Shown here: positions 22,561 to 43,191 of the stretch, piece after piece
How positions within the stretch are numbered: position 1 is the stretch's first letter
How the letters are laid out: each line of letters begins with the position of its first letter
Assembly (NCBI GenBank): GCA_030248195.1
Contig: JASAND010030339.1
Span: forward strand, 1 to 64,000
Direction: 5' to 3'
DNA length: 64,000 bases
From: Trissonchulus latispiculum
Lineage: Eukaryota > Nematoda > Enoplea > Enoplida > Ironidae
The notes under the pieces: model-generated
The model's input: the letters and a program-made list of their open reading frames with translations, nothing else
Told to the model about the DNA's origin: nothing
Database searches by the model: none
Program-made: the position numbers and the translations under genes

Positions 22561-25433
22561 ATGTCAGCCGAAGGAGAGACCTGGACTGTGGAGAGCCTTA
22601 CAGATGCCAACTGGAGCACCTGGCAGTTCGAGCTACGGGTGGTTTTGAGGGCACAGGAGCTTTGGGAGCATATCGACGGGACGGCTGAAGCTCCAGAAGA
22701 GGGGGCGGATGAAGCGACCGTTAGAAAGTTCTGGAAAGCCCGATACAAGGCAGCTGCGCAAAAAAATCAGAGCTGTCTCAGATTCGCTGTTTTACGTGCT
22801 GACTGGGATGGATGATGAGGATACCAAGGCCGTCTGGGATGCCTTGCAAGCCCACTTCGAGCAAAAGACAACTTCCAGGAAATTGTACCTGATAAAAGAG
22901 TTCTTCCAATTGAAGATGGAGGAAGAGAACTCTGTCCAGAGTCACCTGCGTCGTCACAAAGAATTGGTAGAACTTTTAAGAAAGGCAGAATGCCCAATTT
23001 CAGCAGATATTCAAGTTTGCATTCGCTGTCAAGCCGTCGTCAACTTTCGGAACTCTTGTTACGGCCCTTGAAACTCGAGAGGAAGTACCCACTTTAAACT
23101 TTGTGAACTACTGAATGAAAAAAAGAAAGCGCAACGGTGGCACAAGTAGTGAAGATTCAGCTTTAATTGGTCGGCAAAAGCGGACTGGTGAAGCTAACAA
23201 GTATCAGAGAAAGAAGCCTGAGAAGAAATGCTTCAACTGTGGTAAGGTTGGTCACTTCGCTAGAGACTGTCGGCAGTGAAAGGTTGAGCGGACCCGTTCA
23301 CATGCTGCGAACTATTCTAAAGACAGCCAAGAGCAGGAAGGTTGCTCCGGTGACGAAGCCTTCTCTTACGATGGCGTCAAAGAACGGTAAAGTGTCGGGT
23401 GTCTGGGTAGTTGATTCGGGGGCTACTGCACACATGACCTGGGATAGATCGTGGCTGCGGGAGTTCCGGGAGCTCGCCGAGCCCGACAAGATATGCGAAG
23501 GAACCGGCGGTTCCAGGAAATGAAATGGCAGGAGTAGCATCAGGAACAGAAAAACTTGAGCTTTGGCATCGACGTCTCGGGCATATTGGCGTTCAGAAAA
23601 TTCGGGAGGCTGTCGTCGGGGACAAAGTGCGCGGTGTGCAACAGTGAGCTCGGCTGAGCTGAAGAAGAACCAGGGCATTAGCGAACCCTGTGTTTTGGCG
23701 AAAGAAACCCGAAAGCCATTTCCCAAACAAGTAGAGAGCTGGACAAAGAAGAAACTTGAGCACGTCCACCGCGATGTCTGCAGTCCACTGTCCCCAGAAA
23801 CTCTGAAAGGAAGACGATGTTTTGTCACGTTCACTGATGATTTCTTTCGCTACTCCAAAGTCTACTTTCTGCGGAAAAAGAGCGGAGTCCTGGAGAAATT
23901 TAAAGAATTCGCCGCTGAAGTGGAGAATGAATCGGGTGAGAAAATCAAGATCCTACGTACAGACAACGGCGGAGAGTATACAAGCAGATAATTCGAAGGT
24001 TTCTTGAAGCAGAAAGGGATCGAGCACCACATGACGGTACCCTACTGCCCACAACAGAACGGAGTCTCTGAAAGACTAAACAGAACGCTGCTGGAAATAG
24101 CCCGAGCGATGATGGCACAAGCGAAGCTTCCGAAGAGTCTGTGGGCCGAGGCTTTGAAGAAAGCAGCGTACATCAAGAACCGAGCTCCAACGAGAGCTCT
24201 AGAAGGAAGCATAACTACCTACCAACAATGGTAAGGAACAACCCCTAGCGTCGGTCATCTCAAAGTCTTTGGCTGCACCGTCTACTCTCGGATCCAAGAG
24301 GGGAAAGAAAGAAGATGGATCCGAAAGCGGGGAAGCTAGTCTTTGTAGGATATGCTTTAGGGTCAAAGGGATTCCGGCTCTGCGACGAAAATTCAAAGAA
24401 GGTATACGTGCGGCAGGATGTGGTGTTCGACGAGTCCAACGAGCAGTCAGTGGAGATCTGCTTGAGAGACAACATTGCCGAAGAAACTGAGAAGCAGCCC
24501 TCCGAAGAGGAAGAAATTTTCACTGAAAACCACTCCGACATTTCTGAAGAGGATGTGGATCCAGGAGGAGGGTCGGACGGAGCTTCGACAACTGGCAATA
24601 GCGAAGCCGACGAGATGATACGACAACCGTCACAAAGGAAATGCCAAGGTCAGCGTTTTCATCCCACCTTCTCAGAGGAATTTGGACTGCAAGCTATGCA
24701 TGAGGAAGAACTACTGCGCACTCATTTTGCGCTGGTAGGAACACACTGGATTCCGGAGCCGAAGACCATTGAAGAAGCAATGAAGAGCGACAATGCAGTA
24801 AAATGGAAGGAAGCTACTGATTCGGAATACCAGTCCCTCCTGGTGAACAAAACCTGGGAGCTGGTAGATTGCCTTCAGAAAGAAAGGACGTCGGTTGTAA
24901 GTGGGTCTTCAAGGTGAAACATCATGCAAACGGGACGGTTGAGCGGTTCAAAGGAAGGCTGGCGGCAAAGGGCTACGCCCAGGAGTACGGCGTCGATTAC
25001 GAGGAGACGTTTTCACCGGTGGTCAAGTTCTCGTCTATCAGAACACTGCTAGCGTTTGCAGTGCAAAATGGGCTCTACATTCATCAGATGGACGTGGTGA
25101 CAGCCTTCTTGAACGGAACATTAGAGGATAGACATCTACATGGTCCAGCCGGACGGTTACGTGGTTCCAGGCCAGGAGGAGAAAGTTTGCCGACTACGTC
25201 GATCGCTCTACGGACTGAAACAAGCACCCAGATGTTGGAATCAGGCCCTGACGGACTATCTAAAATCTGTTGGTTTCCGGCAGTCAGATGCCGACTGCTG
25301 TGTCTTCGTGAAGCTAAAGCCTTTCTTTATTGTGGCGGTCTATGTCGACGACTTGATTTTGGTCGCAGACTCTGAAGAGACGATGAATCAACTCAAGAAA
25401 GACCTGCACCTGCACATATCACAACACCGCCGT
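22561..25433 (+). mobile_element. Decayed Ty1/Copia retrotransposon gag-pol
   Basis: The domains follow Copia order. Gag from ATG 22561 has a frameshift near 22770. A CCHC knuckle (CFNCGKVGHFARDC) lies at 23229-23270, followed by a stop. The protease motif VVDSGATAHM is near 23407. The integrase HX3H region LWHRRLGH is near 23565, then the catalytic core with CPQQNGVSERLNRT near 24050. The reverse transcriptase starts near 24880 (KWVFKVK, FLNG, SLYGLKQAPRCW) with YVDD at 25341-25352. Integrase precedes RT, which separates Copia from Gypsy. At least two frameshifts and three internal stops disable it. It breaks off soon after YVDD, so RNase H and the 3' LTR are missing. Confidence 0.88.
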
Positions 25434-25519
25434 ATTTTCAGTGAATATCTGACACTTTAAGTTTGAATTTTTATTGAAGCGAAACTTACTAAGTTTTGGG
25501 CTAAAATCTTGAAATTTCA

Positions 25520-25603
25520 AGATACCTCAAGTCATAGTATTCAATTTGTCGAAACGCCTGTTTTGAAAAAATGTCAGCTTACTCTTCTTGTTAGAAACTC
25601 TTG
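25520..25603. mobile_element. Half fragment of the CAAGAG fold-back element
   Basis: Matches the right arm of 7068-7707: 'tatagtatt', AACGCC(T/C)GTTTT, GAAAAAATGTCAGC and the terminal AAACTCTTG at 25603. It lies just beyond the truncated Copia. Confidence 0.6.
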
Positions 25604-28085
25604 ATCTCATTAAATGGGCAGTCCACAATCCGCGAGGACGGCACGGCCGGTTTGGGTGGAGGTCACTTTCGGACGCTCGCGCCCCCATGTAAAACTATAT
25701 ACTCTCCTTGAGAGCCCTCTGCTGCTTAGATTAGTCCTGTTCAAAGCCAGTCGTATCCTAGTCAGGCTTACTAATCCAGTTGATCCCGTTGGTTTCTATT
25801 AGTCTACGCCCGTGAACGCCTGTGTTCAGTTTGGAATGGATACTGCGTCGAGTTCAGTCTTGGTACAGATAATCAGCGCAGAAGAACAGAGACTGTCAGC
25901 CTACCCTGTAAATCCTTGGGAAGATTTCTGTTTAACCTATACATTAACAGCGTTTAAACGTTCAGTCGTGTTCCGTTTCCGCTGTATTTCAGCTAACATT
26001 GTAATCTTCCATGTGGAAACTTCAGTGTACTACTAATTGACTGACCATCGCTAATTATCTGGGAACAACCAGCCGAACTGACCTTTCCAGCAATTCTCGA
26101 CACTCTTCGCCCATAACTGTCATTACACTTTGAGGGACGGAAACTCGTCCTCTTCAAAATTTTTCCTGGTAAGCCATGCATACTTAGGCTCCAGAACGTA
26201 TCCAAACCTGCTTCCGGTTGCAAAACATTACTGTACGTTAGTGTTGTAGTTCTTTTAGCAAAAATTCCTGATTTTTTGAAGGAATTCCACACTGCCACTT
26301 TATTTAATTTTATTTTTATTTATTGCGAAATTATATATTGACGTGTCTAAGAATATTAGTCAGCTTCGCTTTAATCTTTAAGCTTAACCTTAATCGGGAA
26401 AATTCCTAATTTTGCGATGGAATTTCCAGAATTCCATTTTCGGTGGAAGTTTTTGAAATCTTTTGCATAGAATGTCAGCCATCAATGTGGATCAGAATCT
26501 TTTGACAGACGCATGTTTTGTGAGATTATGGCGTGCATAAAATATGAGCGATTCTCTGCTCTCAGGACTAAAACTTAGCAACCTTCCGCGTCTGAACAAC
26601 TTGGATAATTTTTCTAAGTCATCTGCTTTAGCATGCTCACACCTTACAAATTAAGGGAACCTTAAAATGCGCATCCCTTACGGTGTAGTCTTGTTTGACC
26701 CAACTCTGATTTGGCCCAACTGTCACTTAAACTGACAAGCCCCGCCCACTTTACTAAAGAGAGAAAGTCTTACGGTAGAGTTTATCGAATCTAAATGACT
26801 GTGAGAGGAGGGGGACTCTTTATAAAATTACTATTTTTCTGTGGAAAATCAAGATTTTTCAAATAAAGTTACTTTAATTAAACTTATCATCTATATACGC
26901 CTATATATTTACTATAAAAATAAAATTAAATTAACTAGAATAAAAATGTGATAACAATAATAAATTCAGGTTAAAGGTTAAAAATTATAATTCAAATTTA
27001 AGCAGCAAACGTTAATATTAGAACCATTTTTAAAATTTTCTTTCAGTTTTATATAATGAATAGTTTTTTAAATCTATGCGTCCCTTGACTGCTTACAATT
27101 TCCAGAATTATAAAATATACTAGTGCAATTAACAAACACGTGAAATATATATGTCTTTCTGAATGTAATTGGTCAAGTGATATTGTGTTAAACAACCAAT
27201 CGTTCGTTGTTATTCAGAGTTGGGCCAAGTCATGCCAAACCTCTCTTACCAAAGGTGTTGCTTGCATATCAAAGAATCGCCGGCATTAGTTGTACCCGTC
27301 TAAACTCCGAAAGCAGATTTGCATCTGCTGATTACTTTGTTTGTAAAGTACAAACTGCATTTGGCATCCATTATTCTATCCATCGGATGTTGCATTTTGG
27401 CAGCATTTTTTGTTGGCTTATGTTTCCGTAATTGATACAACTTTGAAAACTTGGCAGGAGCTTAATGCAATGAAATGAAGCTATTTTTAGTGTTATTACT
27501 GCGTCACAGGGATGTTAAGTTTTTTTGATACTAAAGGACAGAGACGGTTGTTACATTCCTACATTAACTTACCAGATCTTTCAAAATTTGAATATACTGG
27601 TACTTATACTGGTACTTGTAGAAAAGCTTAAATTTTGTTTAGTTCAGTCAAGCGGCAACAGTTCAATTTTTAATGGCAGAAGGTAGTATGGAAATTTACG
27701 GATGGAATAAAGATTCGTGATCTAAGTTTATTTCAAATAAATCATAGAACATGTGTAATAGAAAACTTTGTATTCGATGTTAAAATGGTGAAGATTTTAA
27801 GCTAAGTTTGCTAAGTTTGCTCTTGAGCTAAAGTCGTCGGCCGGCGTCCGGCTTAAGCAGGCAGGCCTCAAACACTACATCTGATAAGCCAATCAGATAG
27901 CTATGTTAGTTACAGTCGCCAGCAACGGAAGCTTGACCATGCGCCATCTTGATCTGTTCCAACCCTCTGCTTTTGCTGAGGACCCATGGGAACCACAAAA
28001 TATGTGAAAATGAGAAAATCGGAAAAGGTCGAAAAGTCGGCCAAAATACGACACCTCCCTCATGTTGCATAAGCTAATTTTGTGC
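25604..28085. other. Intergenic; one weak inverted-repeat pair
   Basis: No supported gene. CCCAACTCTGA at 26699-26709 and its complement TCAGAGTTGGG near 27215-27225 could bound a 0.5-kb element, but no target duplication was seen. 27836-27870 holds a CCGGCC-rich remnant like the 20574 element. Confidence 0.35.
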
Positions 28086-28805
28086 TTAGGGCTTGTCTAG
28101 GCACTCAAAGAGGCCCTTAAAATGCCTTTCTCCGCAGTAAAATGCGGACAAGAGGAGGAGAGACGAAGATCACGGTTAGAAAACGTGATCCCCAAGCCAG
28201 ACTGCCATGCGGTTACTGGTCGTTCTAGCCGCAGCCAAGGCAACCTCAGTCACCCCCAGGCCATGCACAGTTGCCAATCCCAACTGAGCTTGGTCCCCGC
28301 ATATCAATAGCGACTAAGATACCGGAAACTTAGGTTAGCCTGCTTGGAAGGCAATGAGTTTAAAAAACAAACGGCTGCAGAAGAGGGTCGGAGGGGCGGC
28401 CAAGCCTCAGATAGGAAAGACGTTTTTAGTTTTAGACAGTTTTATAGAAAGCTGGTTTGGAATGCAGACGCAGCTTAAGAAGCCTCTGCTGACCAGCACA
28501 ATGAATATCAGAGCAAACTGTTACCTTTCCAAGCTTTTAATGCTTACTTGCTTGAATACTAAAACTACGTTTATTTCTGATTTCCCGTATCTGCCGAAAC
28601 TTAATTTCTGACCAGAAATAGACACCGCGGGACCTTTTCCACCCGCCATGCCTATCTCTGGTCCGAATCTAATTGGCAAGAAAACTAAAAAATGAAACTT
28701 AGCTAAGAATCCACAGGTCCATCCAACAGCCGCTATGAGGCTGTTTGCTGTTGGTACGACAATTTCGTGCCAGGATTTGACATCATCATCATCATCATCA
28801 TCATT
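28086..28805 (+). mobile_element. SINE/LINE-tail-like retroposon with (CAT)n tail
   Basis: Shares with 39600-39990 the landmarks CTCCGCAG, GGACAAGA, TAGAAAACGTGA, CCCCAAGCCA and GGGACCTTTTCCACCCGCCA. A hairpin-forming stretch (CCAACAGCC...GGCTGTTTGCTGTTGG) precedes a CATCATCAT tail at about 28780-28803, as in some non-LTR 3' ends. It has no protein of known family. Target duplications could not be fixed. Confidence 0.55.
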
Positions 28806-29052
28806 AGTTGCTACAAAGGATATATAAATGTACTTGTATGGAAGTCTGGTATATTACGGCAACCAACTTGAATGTTATTGCTGTAATGACTGTTAATTAC
28901 TGTCAATGACTTGACTTGACGCCCAGATTGATTTTAGACAGAACTATTTCAGGTTTCTTTACTGATCGAATGGGCAAGTTGACATAAGCATATTGTAGTC
29001 AACTTCATTCATATAATAATCAATTTACCATACATATCTATTCTCTGCTGTA

Positions 29053-37015
<7,963 letters not shown>

Positions 37016-38439
37016 ACTAAATTAGGGCTATACCGATATAAATTTTCTCTGATAGAAGCTGGTGCCTTATTTGTATTCTAGCTTTACAATAATAGATACG
37101 ATAAATTTGATTAAAAAATTAGTGCTGTTTATCCTAAGGCTTTGTAGAAATTGGAATATAATCCACAACTGGAAACAAGAGGAAGAATGCATAAGAAGAT
37201 TCATTCCTAAACAGTCTTATCCTTTAATTAACTGGTGAATTTGAATCTTTGAAATTCTAGACTAGTCCTTGAAGGGTCATGTTTCATTCCCATCTTCTGG
37301 CTTCTGTAATTTAGCTATTGATAAATGCCCGTTAACACTGCGAAATCTTGCTTGATTTAGTTTAGCATTAAACTACGCTAAATGTACTGCATGCGCGCTT
37401 TTCGGGTCTTTTCCAGATTCCCCCAGTGCTAAGATTTTTCAAGTTTGGCCAATCGAGCTGAAATTTGGTATTGGTATGTTTCATTCTGAGTTCAAATATC
37501 ACAAAATTTTATTTCGCGAAATTCTATTTTTTCCATTCGTGAGGGAGGACCAAGGGAAACTGAAAAATTTTTTGTCTTAGATTTTGCTGAAAAGATGTAT
37601 AGAACGATTTTCAGGGCTCCTGAACACGAATCGAAATCGAAAAATCGCGGATAATAAATTTTTCAGTTCTCGAAAATCGAAAATCGAAAAAATCGAATTT
37701 CGCGAAATTGAATACTTGCGATATTTGAACTCGGCGTGGTCGAAACCAAATTTTAGCTCGATAGGTCAAATTGTAAGAATTTTAGCACTGATTAGGTAAT
37801 CTGGAAAAAAACCCCGCTTTTCTGCATTTTTATACTTAACAAATTTTGTGGAAACTTGCAATTTCCGAAGTGTAACCACTAAACTTCACATCACGTTACA
37901 TACGTAGTAGAACGTAACTGAGTAACTTGGCATTTTTAGACTTTTTATCAGCTGGCAAGCCAGAATCTTTACACAGAACCTTACATTTAGGGGTTACGCA
38001 ATATTTTTACTAATTTGAATAGAAATCAAATGAAATAATAGAAATATTTCCACATTTGCAGTTTTCGTATAGTGCAACAAATATATTTCAGATCACGTAT
38101 ACTTGTTAAGCATTTTAAGACATCTTATAAACGATTTCTTTGAAGTTCACAACAACCAATATTTAATGAAGCATTGATTTCCTATGAGCTTTGAAACATA
38201 TCGTATTACATAACTTTGAAACATTGAGTAATCATTTTAGCATAGAGATCCGACTTGAGAACTGGGTGGACCATTGACTTACTTACGGAAGCCCAGTTTA
38301 AGTAAGGCATCAGGATCAGACCTCAAAGTTTAGTAAGCGGTCTGCTCCCGATTAGGTAATTAGGGTTAAGACTTTGTTAGCAAACAGCGAGGTTCCTGAA
38401 GACTCGTTTCTAGGTGATTAAACCAGTCAATCTAACCTC
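37016..38439. other. 3' flank of SLC5 gene and intergenic DNA
   Basis: ATTAAA near 37110 is a possible poly(A) signal about 95 bp after the stop. Beyond it the DNA is AT-rich. 37540-37700 has TCGAAAATCGAAAATCG repeats. No further gene was seen. Confidence 0.4.
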
Positions 38440-39541
38440 GTTTGGGTTAGTGTTGTGCATTGGCCGGCCAAGCCGTTGGCCGTTGGCCGAGAAAATCTCG
38501 GCCAGTTGGCTTGGCCGGTGTCGTGAAATATTTGGTCCCCCCAAATATTTGTTCCCCCTATAAGCTGAAATATTTGTTCCCCCTAAATACTCGTTCCCCC
38601 CTCGGAGCGATAGGCTGAAATATTTGTTCATCAAAATATTTGTTCCCCTTGAAATATTTGGTCCCCCTATAGGCTGAAATATTTGTTCTCCCCTGAATAA
38701 TTGCTTCATTGAAATATTTGGCCCCCCTAAATTCAGTTAGTGGCATTTTTTCGAGAATAAGTTCCAAACTCTATCAAGCTAGTGAAAAGATGATAATGGC
38801 GAACTAATATCAGAATTGGATCTCATGACGAGACATCTCTGTCAAATGAAAATTGGAACCGCATGCTCAGCGATTCTTGAGAAGGTGAGGTGACGTGCGA
38901 GGTAACCTCCCTATTCAATACCAATCTTTTTTATTTTAAGCTAAATAAAACATCGATCGCATCACTGATAATAACAAATACAATTCTGAATGATTCTTCT
39001 AGATATATATGAACAAAGCTCAGAGAATAACTATGTAGTCGTGGACTTTTTTGATAATGCGAACAAAACACCGAACAAAACTGCTAACAAACAGAGATGC
39101 AAAAAAACCGTCTATTTTCAAACATCTTTCAGAGGTTGAAGAATGTGATAGAACTCTGATAATAACTAGAATCTATAATTGTTTTAGTGCTCTTTAACAT
39201 TCTGCGACCAGTCCCGCATTTTTAGGTGTAAAGATAAGAAATTTTTTATTTTTGCTATTATCTCTCAGTACGTAGTCGATACACCGGATTGATTGCTATG
39301 GCTGAAAAGAGGGCACCAAAGTGAACATTTTTGCTTTTATAAACCTTGAGCTATCTCTAGTGATTAAGGCCAAAGCCATAAACCAAAAACGATTTTTGGG
39401 GTCAAAAAACGGCGATTTTCGAAGAAATTAGATTTTTCAAAATATCTGCCAAATCTTACAGACAATTTTGGCTTATTTATACTCAATCGATACACCGTCT
39501 AATTGCTCATTTTATTAATGCCTATTCGCTGAAGTTCGCTC

Positions 39542-40136
39542 TTTTTTTTAGTTCGGACTCAGCCACCGGTTAGGCACTGTAGTAGGCCTGTTAGGTGCTG
39601 CTCTCCGCAGTCCTTTTGCAGAAGGCGGACAAGAAGCGGAGAAGCGAAGTTCACGGATAGAAAACGTGAACCCCAAGCCAAGCCGGCGCGCGGTTATTGG
39701 CCGACTTCAGATTAACTGAAGTAGCCTCAGTCGCCCCCAAGGCAGCCTTCGTTGTCTGTTAGCAACGCAGGCTGCCCCCCGCTTACCTATAGCGACGAAG
39801 TTGGCGGAAAACTATTTGTGCCTGCTCGGAAGGCATGGGTAGAAAAAGAAAAGGCTGCAGAAAAGGAAGCGAAGGGAGGGGCCGAGCCTTAAATAGGAAA
39901 GTAGGAAAATCCGCCTGCTAAAAAGAAAAAATTTGATAATTTAATTTAGAAATAAAATTAGACACAGCGGGACCTTTTCCACCCGCCATGCCTAATATTA
40001 TTTCCAAACAAAATATTAAAATAAAACTAAAATACCTTCTCAAAGGTCTTACCACTCGCCTGGTAACCCCTGGCGAGTGAGGGGGGGCAATCCGACGTTG
40101 GCGTTGTTATGGTTGTTGCTGCTGCTGTTGTTGTAC

Positions 40137-40191
<55 letters not shown>

Positions 40192-40331
40192 GCTGCTGTG
40201 GGCCTGGAGGGGGAAGCTTCAAGGGGATGGCTGCGAAGATAATTCGAAAATATTCGAATTTATCATATGCTGCTAAACTTCGCAGCCATCCCCTCCAAGC
40301 GTTGGATCAGATCTCTCGAAGGAAATTAAGT
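39542..40331. mobile_element. Retroposon with 13-bp duplication and (TTG)n
   Basis: CTGAAGTTCGCTC flanks both sides (39529-39541, 40332-40344), a length typical of target-primed reverse transcription. The body is related to 28086-28700. A TTG/TGC repeat occupies about 40120-40198. A 16-bp stem (GGGGATGGCTGCGAAG and its complement) lies at about 40223-40302. No protein of known family. Confidence 0.72.
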
Positions 40332-40597
40332 CTGAAGTTCGCTCCTTTAAGCTAGAGAATTCGCGGAAAAACCATTTAGCAAAACTGTGATTATTTTATT
40401 TTGAACATCGATTTCTCAGAACCTACCCAATGGATTCGTGTGATTTTTGGCAGACTAAAAATTCGCACTATTGCGGGGGGACATTTTTCTCGGTTTGAGC
40501 TAAAACATCTCCAGTTGTGAGAAAACTGAACATAAAATTGCGAAATTTCAAGTCATCGCACATTTGCCGGATTTTCTGGAGTATTGGGACTTGTTGA

Positions 40598-41937
40598 TTT
40601 ATCTTCATTTGTCAGAATTTTATTAGTCAGAATCTAACTTTTCAAACTTTCATTAGTCAGAATTTCATTAGTCAGAATCTAACTTTTCAAACTTTCATTA
40701 GTCAGAATTTCATTAGTCAGAATTTTGTTTGTCAGCATTTTGCAAACAAGCAATTTTCTTCCTGGCGCAAAGTCTAACAAAATGGCTGATCTTGATGATA
40801 ATTCTGTAAAATGGCCTCCAGTCGACTGGCTCTAGGTACCACCAGCTACGAGCAAAATTCTCTTTTCAAATGGGTTCCGCAACAACTGGGTTGGTTTCCC
40901 CTGTCGAATATGAAAATATTCAGTAAAATAATTTGGTTTCTCAGTAAAGATTAAAGGTTCGTGTATGAGTGTGCAATAAGTCTGATTCTAACCCTACTTA
41001 ATCGCTACTCTACTTAAACTAAACGGCACGACCCTAATTTTCACACGGATTTACTTTCCACAAAAGAACAATAGAAATACAGCCAATTCTAACAAAACGA
41101 CATTTCAAATTCAAAACGCCTTCATAAAATTCAACTTAAACAGACAAAACATATTTGGGCAAGCACCATTAAATTTATAAGGGACCAAACAAAACAACAA
41201 ACCTTACTAAAGTCCCGACCAAGCGTTTGGGTGTAACCCCAAAATCCCCCAACTGTGGCCCAAACTGAGTCAGAAAGTTGCAGTAGTAAAAGTGGCGCCC
41301 AAACCGCCGTCCGATACGAAGTTTGATACCAGAATGAATAAAGTTATAATCAAAATGGCGGCGAAGATGTATTAGCTATGTACGGCCTTGGACCGTACAC
41401 AGCAGTCAAATTTAGATTAATTTTAGATAAAGTTAGCACTCACTTTTGGATAATTTAGGGTAAAATCAAGGAAATATTCTACACCCCTACACCTACCTAA
41501 TCTTAAAGACAGGAAATGACGATAGGCTGTTTCGTTCAAATTCTAAAATAATAAGAATGGCCAAGAGCACGTAATAACTGTTGGATTATGCACTCTTGGT
41601 ATGGCGCAAATCATCAAGGGTCTTTTTGGGAAGTGTTAAAACCTACAAAAGAGTTAATTTTAGCTCTACTCTATCCTACTTTATCGGAAAAAGCCCTAGG
41701 ATTGTGCAGCAACGTGCAAAACTTTGAAGAAACTAGGAAAATAAAATTCTGACTAACGAAATTCTGACTATTGAAATTCTGACTAATGAAATTCTGACTT
41801 ATGAAATTCTGGTAAATGAAAGTTCAACTTATATTATTTCAAAATTTAAATTCTGACTATATAATGAAATTCTAACTAACCAAATTTTGACTAATGAAAT
41901 TCTGACTAATACGATTCTGACTGATGGAAGTAGACGG
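40598..41937. mobile_element. Element with GTCAGAATTT/AAATTCTGAC subterminal repeats
   Basis: A 9-bp duplication ACTTGTTGA (40589-40597, 41938-41946) flanks it, and the uninterrupted target is visible in the paralogue near 54970-55000. Units of ATTAGTCAGAATTTC repeat at 40611-40740, and their complements at 41745-41930, in inverted orientation. The 1-kb interior has no recognised gene. Confidence 0.75.
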
Positions 41938-43191
41938 ACTTGTTGAGCCAAATCCAAAAAATGACCCTCGGCCCACATGTCTCATATCATGCCGCAAGAA
42001 GAAATGTTTACCGATTCTATAGTTTTGAGAAATCGATGTTCAAAACTTTTTATTTATCGATTTCATCTTTTCACTAGCTTGATAGAGTTTGGAACTTATC
42101 CTCGAAAAAATGCCACTAACTGAATTTAGAGGGGGGGGGGGCAAATATTTCAATGAAGCAATTATTCAGGGGGAACAAATATTTCAGCCTATAGGGGGAC
42201 CAAATATGTCAAGGGGAACAAATATTTTGAGGAACAAATATTTTAGCCTATCGCTCCGAGGGGGGAACGAATGTTTAGGGGGAACAAATATTTCAGCTTA
42301 TGGGGGGAACAAATATTTGGGGGGACCAAATATTTCACGACACCGGCCATTGGCCGTTGGCCGGACAACGGCCAATGGCCAACGGCCAATTGGCTGGCCG
42401 TTGGCCGTTGGCCGATGGCCGGCCAACGGCCAACTGGCTGGCCGTTGGCCGTTGGCTGGCCACTGGCCGAGTGCTGGCCAAGCTCAAATTTACTGATCTT
42501 GTGCGTTAACTGTCTTGAAAAATTTTATTTTGCTGCATAATATCGTAAACATGTTGCTGTATATAAACGATACATTAGATACAGTACTACAGATTTTCAC
42601 TTAGATGTTGACAATTTTTATCGTTATTAGCCTTATTTTACAATTAAATTTGCTAATTGCATGCAAATTTTAAGTGTGCTAACAACGTTGTTTTCAAATT
42701 TGTCTGGCGGTGAACGTCTCATCACTTTATTGCGGTCCTCCAGCAAAATTAAAACAAAGTTATCGCGGGTTGGAGCTAATTGTTTGAAAAAAACTATTTT
42801 ACAAATATTGCAAATTGTAAATTGTACTATTAAAATAAAGTTTAGTTTAGTTGACTCCTAATTAAGCACGTTAAACGAATAAAAACAATAAATTCCAGCT
42901 CGCCAACGTTGACAAATAGCTAAAGAACAGCCAATAGCTTACGGCCAAGAAACAGTCAACGGCCAACGAGCGGCCAACGGCCAACGAGCGGCCAACGGCC
43001 AACCAGTTGGCCGTTGGCCGGCCAACGGCCATTGGCCGGCCATCGGCCAACGGCCAACCAATTGGCCGTTGGCCATTGGCCGTTGGCCGGCCAACGGCCA
43101 ACGGCCAATTGGCCGGCCAACTTCAAACTCCGGCCAAGCCAAGCCAAGCCAACCATGGAAATTTTCGGCCAATCCCAACACTATTTTAGGT

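Larger units (their letters stand above)
39180..42060 (+). mobile_element. Interrupted copy of the 54664-type element
   Basis: Segments 39180-39541, 40345-40597 and 41938-42060 are collinear with 20943-21775 and with the complement of 54664-55677. The gaps are two later insertions (39542-40331 and 40598-41937). The rightmost segment ends in ATAGTTTTGAGAAATCGATG, matching the others. Confidence 0.8.
38520..42345. repeat. 275-bp inverted repeat arms, 3.3 kb apart
   Basis: Left arm 38520-38792 and right arm 42066-42345 are nearly identical complements. Each carries about nine variants of AAATATTTGTTCCCCCT and ends with CAACTCTATCAAGCTAGTG-like DNA. They bracket the 39190-42060 copy of the TTAA-family element and its insertions. 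Confidence 0.85.
38448..43183. mobile_element. Composite hAT-like element with GGCCAACGGCC repeats
   Basis: The outer ends TAGTGTTGTGCATTGGCCGG and GGCCAATCCCAACACTA are inverted repeats. The 8-bp flanks GTTTGGGT and TTTTAGGT match at 6 of 8. Subterminal DNA at 38460-38520, 42345-42480 and 42950-43160 consists of GGCCAACGGCC/GGCCATTGGCC palindromic units. Inside lies a long fold-back (arms 38520-38792 and 42066-42345) built from ATATTTGTTCCCCC units. That in turn contains a copy of the 54664-type element with two further insertions. The tandem ORFs reading LAVGRWPANGQ are repeat artefacts. Confidence 0.65.

Noticed and set aside
40077..40355. Poly-Cys/Leu protein
   Set aside because: Translation of a TTG/TGC microsatellite within a retroposon.
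40611..40740. CRISPR-like short repeats
   Set aside because: Units are degenerate, spacers are absent or themselves repeats, the complement array lies in inverted position, and the genome is eukaryotic. These are transposon subterminal repeats.
42271..43156. ORFs reading LAVGRWPANGQ repeats on both strands
   Set aside because: They arise from palindromic GGCCAACGGCC units inside a transposon and are open in several frames at once.
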